Assembly (NCBI GenBank): GCA_030665925.1 | Contig: DAOUYX010000019.1 | Location: 1-14,346, forward strand | DNA length: 14,346 nt | From: Methanosarcinales archaeon | GTDB lineage: Archaea; Halobacteriota; Syntropharchaeia; Alkanophagales; Methanospirareceae | Direction of reading: 5' to 3' | Shown: positions 6,109 through 12,397 of the stretch, piece by piece | Layout: every line of letters starts with the position of its first letter | Position numbering within the stretch: position 1 is the first letter of the stretch | The notes under the pieces: generated by a model | Told to the model about the DNA's origin: nothing | Seen by the model: only the letters and a program-made list of their open reading frames with translations | The model's database searches: none | Program-made: the position numbers and the translations under genes

Positions 6109-7092
6109 TCATTCTCCTACAAAAGGTCCACATTTCTTCCTCACCCATTTCACGAATATCAAGTGCCCCACTGCTAACGCAGCTACTATAAGGAGTCCCA
6201 GTACGATGGTCCATATCGCCGCCATATCCCCGATCGCTGTAAATGCTGGTAAGTTCGGTAAAAATCCTCCAAGTTGCATCCCTACCAGAGTTGTCCAGTT
6301 CGTGAACAGAATGATCAGTCCAAAGGTCATTCCCGTACACGGTCCGCCGAATTTCGCACAGAACCCTGCAATGTCCCTCTGTGTCCGTATACCGCAGCTT
6401 GCGTATCTCGTTATCTTACCGTGGTAAACCACCCGCTTACCTTCACCGAACGGTCTGTCTTGAAACTCTCGCTCCGTCCCATAATGGACATCACCGGTAG
6501 AGGATCCTATTGAACCCACGGTAATCCCCCAGATGAAACCGAGTAGGGGTAGGGCGAACGGATGGTCCAATGCTGGGTTCCCTGACAAAGTCCCTATGTT
6601 GCTCTGTATGTATGCTATGCAGGTGATGCAGAACGTCGTCATAAACGCGTGCGCTCCAATCGGCATCAGATGCCCGTATAACACATCGAGATAGATTGGC
6701 TGTTCGAACCGCTTCATCGCCGCTGTTCTGCCGCAATGCGATGTCGTCGAAAATATTATGTTGATCACCACTGCCCCCAGTACACCGATGGGTATCGCCA
6801 GTACTGCTGCCTTCCATTCTTCACCCGGAACTAAAGGCTCCAACTGCATCAATAGTATCCACGCGATCGTCCCCGCAGTTACGCAATACATTGCATTCGA
6901 TAACGGCTCGCCAGAAATCGCTTTGTTAAAGAACCGGTTTATCTGCCCCACTTGCGCCGCCAGTTGCACCTGCGAATTCGGATTGCTCTGAGATCCCATA
7001 TCTGACTCCAAGTCCTCGAACGTACATGCTATGAACGCTAAGAACGCTATCACTAACATCCATGCAAAAAGCAATACTACTTCTATTGGCAT
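6109..7092 (-). CDS. mtrE: Methyl-H4MPT:CoM methyltransferase subunit E
   Basis: MtrE, the first gene of the operon, is a polytopic membrane subunit thought to take part in transfer of the methyl group to coenzyme M and in Na+ transport. Its 327 residues include the family stretches MGSQSNPNSQVQLAAQVGQI (32-51), an SHCGRTAAMKRFEQP loop (118-132), GSIGSSTGDVHYGTERE (193-209) and FCAKFGGPCTGMTFGLI (244-260). About seven hydrophobic segments are spread along it. The length is somewhat above the roughly 300 I recall. No Shine-Dalgarno precedes the ATG, and a TATA box is placed so that transcription should begin within a few bases of it. The mRNA may therefore be leaderless at its 5' end, whereas all inner genes of the operon have purine-rich ribosome sites. 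Confidence 0.97.
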   Translation of the reverse strand: MPIEVVLLFAWMLVIAFLAFIACTFEDLESDMGSQSNPNSQVQLAAQVGQINRFFNKAISGEPLSNAMYCVTAGTIAWILLMQLEPLVPGEEWKAAVLAIPIGVLGAVVINIIFSTTSHCGRTAAMKRFEQPIYLDVLYGHLMPIGAHAFMTTFCITCIAYIQSNIGTLSGNPALDHPFALPLLGFIWGITVGSIGSSTGDVHYGTEREFQDRPFGEGKRVVYHGKITRYASCGIRTQRDIAGFCAKFGGPCTGMTFGLIILFTNWTTLVGMQLGGFLPNLPAFTAIGDMAAIWTIVLGLLIVAALAVGHLIFVKWVRKKCGPFVGE

Positions 7093-7113
7093 GTGGGTGA
7101 AATAGATGGAAGC

Positions 7114-7125
7114 ACCATATAAAGG
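7114..7125 (-). promoter_or_regulatory. mtr operon promoter (TATA box, near-leaderless start)
   Basis: The minus strand reads CCTTTATATGGT, preceded by GAAA in the place of a BRE element. Its centre, about 7119, is about 27 bp upstream of the mtrE ATG at 7092, so the expected transcription start is within a few bases of the start codon. A second TATA-like palindrome-like stretch at about 7164-7180 could give an alternative, longer transcript. Confidence 0.6.
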
Positions 7126-7276
7126 TTTCTATTTTTAACGCCGAGAATATTTTGGATGGGGTAGGTTATATACTTAAATAGCTTCCGTTTGGGATAGTAG
7201 ACGTAACCCGTATAGATGATATAGCCGGCGTGTGATTCTCCACACACAAAACCGAAATGTTTATTAAACGGCGGTA

Positions 7277-7284
7277 TTTTTATA
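7277..7284 (+). promoter_or_regulatory. Candidate TATA box for MMP14
   Basis: The sequence TTTTTATA is centred about 26 bp before an ATG at 7305 that opens a seven-codon mini-ORF. The predicted transcription start therefore falls almost on that ATG, about 22 nt ahead of the MMP14 start at 7328. Confidence 0.5.
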
Positions 7285-7304
7285 CCTTAAGTATGTACGG
7301 TGCG

Positions 7305-7328
7305 ATGGTACGGGAGAACGAGCAATAA
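7305..7328 (+). other. Seven-codon mini-ORF ending on the MMP14 start codon (TAATG)
   Basis: ATG at 7305 reads MVRENEQ and stops with TAA at 7326-7328, sharing one base with the MMP14 ATG. The predicted transcription start is at or next to its ATG. The GGGAG motif (7312-7316) that would guide ribosomes to MMP14 lies inside it. It could be a leaderless upstream ORF that couples translation into MMP14; no experimental support is visible from sequence. Confidence 0.35.
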
Positions 7329-8767
7329 TGGGCTTATTTACAAGAAGGCTTCAGCCAAAAATATTGAAAACGGAAAAGGTCAGTTACTCGGATTTATATT
7401 TTAGATTGCGATTGTCCCGTGGTGATCTCTCAATAAAGCCGATTTTTATCGTGGCCAGTGTCGAACTTGGGAACAGCACCACTAAAGCTATCTTGACCGC
7501 GACAGATCTGAAAAGCGGACAGACATATATTCTTGACAAAACGGTAAAAATGACTCGGGAAGCTATTTCTCCCCGCGAGGCTTTCTGCCATACAATAAGT
7601 ATGGTAGATCTTTCAGAGAACTCTATTGCGGAACTGGTGAAAGCGACGCTGCTGGAATGTACACGGTCCGCAGGAATAACCATCGCGGATTTGCATTTCG
7701 TCGTACGCTCCACAGGTGTGACGGCGTGTTTTTCTAAGATTGAGGAGGTCGCAGGAGTAATAAAAGCCTTAGCAAAAGGATGCATGCTCGCTGGTGTACC
7801 GCCACGGAAGATGATTTCTCCTATGACGATAGACAATATCCCGTCCGATTTACGGAGCTTTTCACGGATGGGAAAGACTTATTTCGACGGCGCCGTGACC
7901 GGGAACATCCCTCCGGGAGGCGAGTCAATAGTGGGGAATGAGATGGAAGGTGAGCTTGTAACTGCTGGGCTTAAGGAAGCGGCAAAATGGCTGGATGTGG
8001 ATTATCGAAACCCCGTTCTATCTTTAGATTTTGGCACCACCCTCGCGGGTAGAATAACCGATGACGAACTGCCATACGCACGTGTGATAGGAAGCTTCTG
8101 CGGCTTAGCCGGCGCAATACCCGATGCCGTGGTATCAAAGGTGGTGCACGTTAATTTCCCCTCAGTGCTCGATTTATCAAAAAAAAACGCACGCGGGCGA
8201 AGAATAAGGAATGATGTGGTAAAAGGGTACGTAGAGCGGATATTAGAGCAGGTGCATGTAGAAAAGGTAAAAAAGGACCGCACGAGAGTGGGAGGAGTTC
8301 CCGTAAATGCAGCCGCAGCGGAGAAAAATGACGTGGTATTAATTGGAATTGATGCGGGAGATAACCTCTCAAATCTGCCTAAAATAGAGGATATCGGTGC
8401 CGAACTCGTAAAAGAGGAAGGAGAGCAGTATATCATCCCTGTAATAGATGAGTTATCGGCGTGTATCGTGAAAGATTTGGTGGGGATAGCAAAAGAAGAG
8501 GGTTTACTTCTGCATAATACAAAGATAGGGGTAACCGGCAGAGCAGGAATAACGGGGAAGAAGCCTGACCTCGTATTGGAGAAATTAAGCATTTTATTCG
8601 GGAGAAATATGGATAAAGAAGTAATATTTGCGGACGATGCACTGGCACGAGGTGCTGCAGTCCTTGGGAAGTGCATGCACCAGTTTGGAACAGTTGGTAA
8701 TCCTATAGGCGGCGTTCAAGGTCGTGGATGTTTGTATGGTCAGCGGGTAAAACTGCAGAAAAAGTAA
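7328..8767 (+). CDS. Methanogenesis marker protein 14 (HSP70/actin-like ATPase fold)
   Basis: The protein matches the methanogenesis marker 14 family, nearly universal in methanogens and of unproven function. It shows the layout of an acetate/sugar kinase-HSP70-actin fold: a phosphate-1 motif SVELGNSTTKAIL (44-56), a phosphate-2 motif SLDFGTTLAGR (232-242), an adenosine-type GVTGRAGITG (401-410), and a C-terminal ADDALARGAAVLGKCM (435-450). It also has the family stretches FVVRSTGV (124-131), IDNIP (168-172) and NEMEGELVTAGLKEAAKW (204-221). ATP binding is therefore likely. The 479-residue length includes about 36 basic residues before the conserved start (IKPIFIVASVE), longer than I recall for relatives. 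The ATG at 7328 has GGGAG 11 nt upstream. It is divergent to mtr and leads into MMP17-MMP7, although a separate TATA box precedes MMP17. Confidence 0.92.
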   Translation: MGLFTRRLQPKILKTEKVSYSDLYFRLRLSRGDLSIKPIFIVASVELGNSTTKAILTATDLKSGQTYILDKTVKMTREAISPREAFCHTISMVDLSENSIAELVKATLLECTRSAGITIADLHFVVRSTGVTACFSKIEEVAGVIKALAKGCMLAGVPPRKMISPMTIDNIPSDLRSFSRMGKTYFDGAVTGNIPPGGESIVGNEMEGELVTAGLKEAAKWLDVDYRNPVLSLDFGTTLAGRITDDELPYARVIGSFCGLAGAIPDAVVSKVVHVNFPSVLDLSKKNARGRRIRNDVVKGYVERILEQVHVEKVKKDRTRVGGVPVNAAAAEKNDVVLIGIDAGDNLSNLPKIEDIGAELVKEEGEQYIIPVIDELSACIVKDLVGIAKEEGLLLHNTKIGVTGRAGITGKKPDLVLEKLSILFGRNMDKEVIFADDALARGAAVLGKCMHQFGTVGNPIGGVQGRGCLYGQRVKLQKK

Positions 8768-8774
8768 CCACCAT

Positions 8775-8786
8775 CTATATATAAAT
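8775..8786 (+). promoter_or_regulatory. Candidate promoter and ribosome site for MMP17-MMP7
   Basis: CTATATATAAAT is centred at about 8780, predicting transcription from about 8806. It sits 8 nt after the MMP14 stop, so MMP17 and MMP7 can be made from their own transcript as well as by read-through. Just after the predicted start comes ATGATGTAA (8811-8819), a two-codon ORF. GGGGAGGT (8826-8833) then leads with a 5-nt spacer to the MMP17 ATG. Confidence 0.5.
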
Positions 8787-8838
8787 TTGTCTGATTACTA
8801 AGCTAAGTTAATGATGTAAAAGAGAGGGGAGGTATAAT

Positions 8839-9405
8839 ATGGAGGTAGAAGTAGAAGGCGGGGGTGATTTTGCAAATACATCCTATACAACAATCTGTCA
8901 GGATACTTTTAGAGATTTGGGGGTACGGGATAGTATAGATCGAGTGTACCTGTACGTAGATCCAAAGGCGCACGTTTTTATTATCTCGGTTAAGATCGGC
9001 CGGGTGACCAGTCCTGTAAAGGTGGATGATGTCACACGGCAAGAGACACAAGAGCGTTACCGGATAACGAATGAGAAATATGCCCCGAAATTGCTTGCCG
9101 TGCTTGGGGATAAGTACGGAGAGCGAGCTCAACAATTAAGCAGATTGGAGATTAATCTCGAATTAGACGAGAAAGAGATAGAGGCTTTAAAGGCTTTGAT
9201 CGTTTACGATCCCCGTGAAGATTTGGTCACGCGGATATTGGATGGGATGGATAGGATATTACCCGAAGGTGCACGAGTACGGTGCCCCATCTCTTTGCCC
9301 AATAGAATAACCATCATTGCTTCTGAGAATTCTATAACCGAGGATTGGAAGAAGAAAGCGGAAGAGATGGTACGTATGCAGGAAGGGGTGTCTGAAGATG
9401 TATAA
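8839..9405 (+). CDS. Methanogenesis marker protein 17 (MCR activation complex family)
   Basis: The 188-residue soluble protein matches methanogenesis marker 17. Features that fit are the N-terminal MEVEVEGG, RVYLYVDPKAHVFIISVKIG (35-54), a RYRITNEKYAPKLLAVLGDKYG stretch in the middle, VYDPREDLVTRILDGMDRILPEGARV near 125-150, and a closing IIASENSITEDWKKK. Members of this family, with MMP7 and McrC, are components of the ATP-dependent complex that activates methyl-coenzyme M reductase in Methanothermobacter and Methanococcus. It has two cysteines (TTICQDTF and VRCPIS), too few for a conventional ferredoxin cluster on its own. A strong GGGGAGGT 5 nt before the ATG fixes the start. It overlaps MMP7 by 8 nt. 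Confidence 0.9.
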   Translation: MEVEVEGGGDFANTSYTTICQDTFRDLGVRDSIDRVYLYVDPKAHVFIISVKIGRVTSPVKVDDVTRQETQERYRITNEKYAPKLLAVLGDKYGERAQQLSRLEINLELDEKEIEALKALIVYDPREDLVTRILDGMDRILPEGARVRCPISLPNRITIIASENSITEDWKKKAEEMVRMQEGVSEDV

Positions 9406-10291
9406 AATAATGATGTTTGAAGGTGGCGTGTACAAGTTTAACGAGCTGAAAGAGCTGATAGAGGATATAGGGGGGTTTATACTGCAAGAATCAGTAATGC
9501 AGTCCGAGACAATGCTGCATATAGCGTTCCCTGAAGAGGAAGAGCGAACAATCAGGAACAAAATAAAAGATCTGGGTGGGAAGTTCACAAAGTTGCCCTT
9601 AGCGGGCGCGGAAATCATGATCGTTGCCCCTTCTCTTGGCAAACACCACGCTGTTAACCCAATATGCGATATAGCGGAATTCCTGAGGCGAGAAGGCGCA
9701 ATTACCAATATGATGGGTTTGGCGCGGGGTGTTGGGAAGAGGATAGCGCAGATAACCGCGGAAGAGAAGAAGATAATAGATGAATTCGATGCCGCCGTAT
9801 TCGTCTTTGGCGATTTTAAGGAGTGTATAGAGGAGAAGAAGAAGTTATGCGATCAGATTGAGGTACCCTATCTGATAGTCGGCGGGCCGCCAGACCTCGA
9901 GTTGGACCATTACGTGGGCGGGATAGGTAGAAAAACGGATAGGATGAGGCGAAAAGGAGAGATTGACACGTTGAAGACTATGACTGCGGAATTAGGCAAA
10001 ATTCTGGATGAGAAGAGGTTGGAAGTTGAGGAGGATCCGTTAGCCGCATCTCCGCCGTTCATAGAAGAAATGATAGAGATGTTTATACCACCAAAAGCGG
10101 GTGAGGAGTTGCCCGTTATCATCCAATTGGATGGTTTACGGATAAATATAGAAGAGGAAGACGTGGGAAGGATAAAGGACGTTGAGGTAGGAAAGAAGAA
10201 ACTATCGGAGATTTGTGAACTAAAGAAATCCTTGTTTAAAGGCTATCTGCTAAAGATAAAAACAGAAGCAGAAGTAGGTGGAATTTATTAA
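9398..10291 (+). CDS. Methanogenesis marker protein 7 (MCR activation complex family)
   Basis: The 297-residue protein matches methanogenesis marker 7. Family stretches are YKIMMFEGGVYKFNELKELIEDIGGFILQ at the N-terminus, PLAGAEIMIVAPSLGKHH (67-84), NPICDIAEFLRREGAITNMMGLARGVGKRIAQ (87-118), DAAVFVFGDFKECIEEKK (131-148), VGGIGRKTDRMRRKGEID (173-190) and IIQLDGLRINI (241-251). With MMP17 it belongs to the methyl-coenzyme M reductase activation complex. Cysteines at 90, 143, 151 and 273 are candidates for cofactor or cluster contacts with partners, though that is inference. The ATG overlaps the last 8 nt of MMP17, and GGAAGGGGTG lies about 7 nt upstream, so the two are translationally coupled. 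The gene ends the plus-strand block. Confidence 0.92.
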   Translation: MYKIMMFEGGVYKFNELKELIEDIGGFILQESVMQSETMLHIAFPEEEERTIRNKIKDLGGKFTKLPLAGAEIMIVAPSLGKHHAVNPICDIAEFLRREGAITNMMGLARGVGKRIAQITAEEKKIIDEFDAAVFVFGDFKECIEEKKKLCDQIEVPYLIVGGPPDLELDHYVGGIGRKTDRMRRKGEIDTLKTMTAELGKILDEKRLEVEEDPLAASPPFIEEMIEMFIPPKAGEELPVIIQLDGLRINIEEEDVGRIKDVEVGKKKLSEICELKKSLFKGYLLKIKTEAEVGGIY

Positions 10292-10399
10292 AAAGAATAG
10301 AGGGAGACCCCTGCGTTTCCATTGGAGACCCATTCTTTGTAACCACGGGATATTGAGTATGTTTCAGAATAGGATGCGTCCTTAAACTTATATCATGGA
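10292..10399. other. Convergent intergenic spacer with a possible stem
   Basis: This 108-bp stretch lies between the 3' ends of MMP7 and GGGPS. It contains an octamer direct repeat GGAGACCC (near 10303 and 10323). AAAGAAT right after the MMP7 stop can pair with ATTCTTT near 10332-10338, with GGG/CCC inside, giving a modest stem around the repeats. There is no strong T-tract on either strand. It may serve as a 3' untranslated structure; nothing else is visible. Confidence 0.25.
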
Positions 10400-11089
10400 T
10401 CAAAACGGAGGGATCGTTTCCATAAATTTATCTATGTCCGTATACAGCACATTTCCAACTATAATAACATCTGCATATCTCTTCATCTCGGCTGCGGTCG
10501 CCTGTGACTCGATTCCCCCACCGTAAAACAGAGATGCTTCGCTTAACGATTCACTTACTTTCTTTATTATGTATGGATCGCCGTAGGTTCCACTATATTC
10601 TATATAAACGATAGGAAGACAAAGATATTTCTCTGCGTATCGGGCGTACGCAATGACTTCTTCTGGGGTTAAGTCCGTCTTTGATTTAGTTAGTTTAGCT
10701 ACTGCGGATAGCGGATTCAAGACGATATATGCTTCAGGTATAACTTTCCTCCAGTCTATTGTTTGGTTCATTATCCAGTTCTTATGCTTACCTACAATCC
10801 ATTTCAAATCGCCCGCGTTGAGAACCAACGGCACAAAGACATAATCCACGTCTTCATCCACGACCGCATCAGGGGTTGCGGGCTCTAAAATCTTCGGGAT
10901 TTCATAATCTTTCAGAAGTAATATGAGTTGTGATACATTCTTATTGGTTATATTTTGAGTCCCTGAGATCATAATGGCATCTGTCCCGCTTTCTACGATT
11001 GTTTTTAGATCGTCATGCGAGAGCGACTTATCTGGATCAAGTTTAGTTATATGCTGCCAATTTTCCCATGGCTGAGACTTCGGAGTCAT
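10400..11089 (-). CDS. Geranylgeranylglyceryl phosphate synthase, group I (PcrB-like clade)
   Basis: This enzyme joins geranylgeranyl diphosphate to sn-glycerol 1-phosphate, the first committed step of archaeal ether-lipid synthesis. The 229-residue TIM-barrel sequence shows HITKLDPDKS (13-22), ISGTQNIT (41-48), VPLVLNAGD (86-94), YIEYSGTYGDP (162-172, glycerol-1-phosphate site), GGGIES (190-195) and VGNVLY (211-216, phosphate site). The YIEYSG form is typical of group I, shared with bacterial PcrB and with Methanomicrobia, Archaeoglobi and Halobacteria, and argues against the group-II enzymes of Methanothermobacter and Methanocaldococcus types. The ATG at 11089 is the first after a TATA box apart from a four-codon ORF at 11100. 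It lies downstream of the ribosomal block but has its own promoter. Confidence 0.93.
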   Translation of the reverse strand: MTPKSQPWENWQHITKLDPDKSLSHDDLKTIVESGTDAIMISGTQNITNKNVSQLILLLKDYEIPKILEPATPDAVVDEDVDYVFVPLVLNAGDLKWIVGKHKNWIMNQTIDWRKVIPEAYIVLNPLSAVAKLTKSKTDLTPEEVIAYARYAEKYLCLPIVYIEYSGTYGDPYIIKKVSESLSEASLFYGGGIESQATAAEMKRYADVIIVGNVLYTDIDKFMETIPPF

Positions 11090-11100
11090 CTTTTTTGCAT
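11086..11100 (-). other. Four-codon mini-ORF overlapping the GGGPS start (ATGA)
   Basis: An ATG at 11100 reads MQKR and then TGA, overlapping the GGGPS ATG by 4 nt (ATGA). The predicted transcription start (about 11103) is only a few bases before this ATG, as seen for the mini-ORF before MMP14. No good Shine-Dalgarno precedes the GGGPS ATG itself, so coupling from this mini-ORF is a possible way to initiate. Chance occurrence is possible. Confidence 0.3.
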
Positions 11101-11124
11101 CTTCTTTTGTTATGTTCCGCTCAA

Positions 11125-11134
11125 TTTATAAAAA
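11125..11134 (-). promoter_or_regulatory. TATA box for GGGPS
   Basis: The minus strand reads TTTTTATAAA, centred about 26 bp upstream of 11103, so a leader of about 14 nt to the GGGPS ATG is expected. It follows the putative terminator of the ribosomal block, which supports separate transcription. Confidence 0.5.
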
Positions 11135-11138
11135 TGCA

Positions 11139-11167
11139 GATGAAAACGGAGATGAAAAACGGAGATG
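11139..11167. repeat. Short tandem repeat GATGAAAACGGA
   Basis: Two near-identical units, GATGAAAACGGA and GATGAAAAACGGA, followed by a partial third GATGAC, lie just upstream of the GGGPS TATA box. The units differ by one A. The repeat could be a small operator array or simple slippage. Confidence 0.45.
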
Positions 11168-11176
11168 ACAGCAACT

Positions 11177-11237
11177 AAAAACTCAAAAGATAAAATAGCA
11201 AATTCGTTTCTTTTATGTATGAATCTTTGAGCTTTTT
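11177..11237 (-). terminator. Possible hairpin terminator after uL30
   Basis: On the minus strand, AAAAAGCTCAAAGA (11237-11224), 5 nt after the uL30 stop, is nearly the reverse complement of TCTTTTGAGTTTTT (11190-11177). They would form a 12-bp imperfect stem with two single-base bulges and a T-rich 3' arm. Position and T-richness suit the end of the ribosomal transcript. The AT-rich stem would be weak and the loop is long (33 nt). Confidence 0.4.
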
Positions 11238-11242
11238 GTGCT

Positions 11243-11710
11243 TTATCTCATCTTATACAATAACTCGTTTATTTTATCACCATGATAGCCAAGTTCACCA
11301 CCTTCTTTAACGCTTCTTTTTATGCCTCTATGCCCCTTTCTCGGTGGGTGGAGCCTGAATATAGGTTTGATTTTGTATTTCATCAAATCCTTCATCTTTA
11401 GTTCGCCTTCATACAACGTATGAGCCAGTTCTTTTATCGATCCTAAAGAAGTATTTTCTCGTAAATATTCTTCGGTTAATCTTTTACCGCCTTCTAATCT
11501 CCCACGATCTTTTAATACGTTCTCAAGCGTATCCTCGGATATATCCCCCCACGCCACGTAATCCTTCACTTTTCTTATCATTCCCTTGTTATAAGCGTTC
11601 TCTTCGACTACTACACAATGATTCACGCTATGTAAACGGAGAAGCCTTAGCGTATATTTTATCTCAGGCCTTACGTTTACGTCGCCTCTAAGTCTTATAA
11701 TTGCGTACAT
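11243..11710 (-). CDS. rpl30: 50S ribosomal protein uL30 (L30/L7 family, archaeal form)
   Basis: The 155-residue product begins YAIIRLRGDVNVRPEIKYTLRLLRLH, the classic uL30 start. It continues with the archaeal/eukaryotic extension (LRENTSLGSIKELAHTLYEGELKMKDLMKYKIKPIFRLHPPRKGHRG), which makes it far longer than the roughly 60-residue bacterial protein. It is a large-subunit protein that contacts 5S/23S rRNA. It is the last gene of the ribosomal block, 24 nt after uS5. In most archaea uL15 and secY follow; here a spacer and GGGPS follow instead. The ATG at 11710 has a GGGAG about 6 nt upstream. Confidence 0.97.
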   Translation of the reverse strand: MYAIIRLRGDVNVRPEIKYTLRLLRLHSVNHCVVVEENAYNKGMIRKVKDYVAWGDISEDTLENVLKDRGRLEGGKRLTEEYLRENTSLGSIKELAHTLYEGELKMKDLMKYKIKPIFRLHPPRKGHRGIKRSVKEGGELGYHGDKINELLYKMR

Positions 11711-11734
11711 TTTATCTCCCTTTACTCACTCACT

Positions 11735-12397
11735 TCACCGTGTTTTCATCAAAACTGTTTTACGTAATGCATCAAACGTTGCGTAAGCCTGGTTAAACGT
11801 GGTTCTGGTTTGTCCCTGTGTCAGAGCCCATACATCCTTAACACCGGCAAAATCTAATACGCGCTTCGGGATATTGCCCGTGACGAGACCAATACCTTTA
11901 GGTGCGGGCTTTAACGCTATCACTACGCTGCCTGATTTCCCCACAACCTTAAAAGGAATCGAATGTGCCCCCCCGCAGTTGCATTCCCAGGATCCACATC
12001 CGCGCTTAGTATATATCATATTCATTTTAGCATCTCGTACAGCCTTCTCTATGCCACTACGGACAAGTGCGTCCTTCCCCAATCCTATGCCAAGATACCC
12101 ATCGTGATTCCCCACAATAGCACACACTCTAAACTTCACTCGTCTTCCTGAATCGGTCATTCTCTGAACAAGGTTAATATCCAAAACCTCTTCACTGAGT
12201 TCAGGAAGAAGAGCATCCACAACTTGATACTCTTTTAGAGGATACTTAGAGTTAATAGCCTCTTCTATTGTCTTTATCTCTCCACTTTGTACTAGCGTCC
12301 CTAAACGTGTTAGCGGTTTCCAATTCTCTACGGCTCTCGCCTTTTCTCGATCTCTGTTCCTTCTCTCACTTCCCCCTTTGTTCCTTCTCCCACTCAT
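11735..12397 (-). CDS. rps5: 30S ribosomal protein uS5
   Basis: The 220-residue protein has the archaeal uS5 layout: a basic N-terminal tail (1-25), NWKPLTRLGTLVQSGEIKTIEEA (25-47), the double-stranded-RNA-binding-like core RRVKFRVCAIVGNHDGYLGIGLGKD (85-109), and the C-terminal domain GIGLVTGNIPKRVLDFAGVKDVW (168-190). uS5 sits at the mRNA entry region of the small subunit and affects decoding accuracy. CGSWECNCGGAHSIPF (134-149) is the archaeal cysteine-containing insert, whose clustered cysteines (134, 139, 141) may bind metal. Its ATG overlaps the uL18 stop as ATGA, indicating translational coupling. Confidence 0.97.
   Translation of the reverse strand: MSGRRNKGGSERRNRDREKARAVENWKPLTRLGTLVQSGEIKTIEEAINSKYPLKEYQVVDALLPELSEEVLDINLVQRMTDSGRRVKFRVCAIVGNHDGYLGIGLGKDALVRSGIEKAVRDAKMNMIYTKRGCGSWECNCGGAHSIPFKVVGKSGSVVIALKPAPKGIGLVTGNIPKRVLDFAGVKDVWALTQGQTRTTFNQAYATFDALRKTVLMKTR

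Larger units (their letters stand above)
7093..7327. promoter_or_regulatory. Divergent regulatory region between mtrE and MMP14
   Basis: This 235-bp gap holds the outward promoters of the mtr operon and the marker genes. Besides the two TATA-like boxes next to each gene, it contains a third AT-rich stretch (TTATATACTTAAATA, about 7166-7180). It also has a perfect 5-bp inverted repeat GTGTG/CACAC (7230-7234 and 7241-7245) and a 5-bp dyad GGTAT/ATACC (7273-7277 and 7282-7286) that surrounds the MMP14 TATA box. The dyads could be operators, but they are short and could be chance. Confidence 0.5.

Noticed and set aside
7230..7245. GTGTG/CACAC hairpin as a terminator or riboswitch element
   Set aside because: Five base pairs with a 6-nt loop, no T-tract, and located inside a promoter region; too little structure for a riboswitch, kept only as a possible operator.
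8002..8676. A 224-residue open frame on the minus strand opposite MMP14
   Set aside because: It is a shadow of the conserved MMP14 coding sequence, with a serine/phenylalanine-rich composition typical of antisense translation and no ribosome site.
10292..10399. A tRNA or other stable RNA gene in the MMP7/GGGPS spacer
   Set aside because: No cloverleaf, no TTCRA-like arm, no box C/D or CCA-type end; only a weak stem and a short direct repeat are present.
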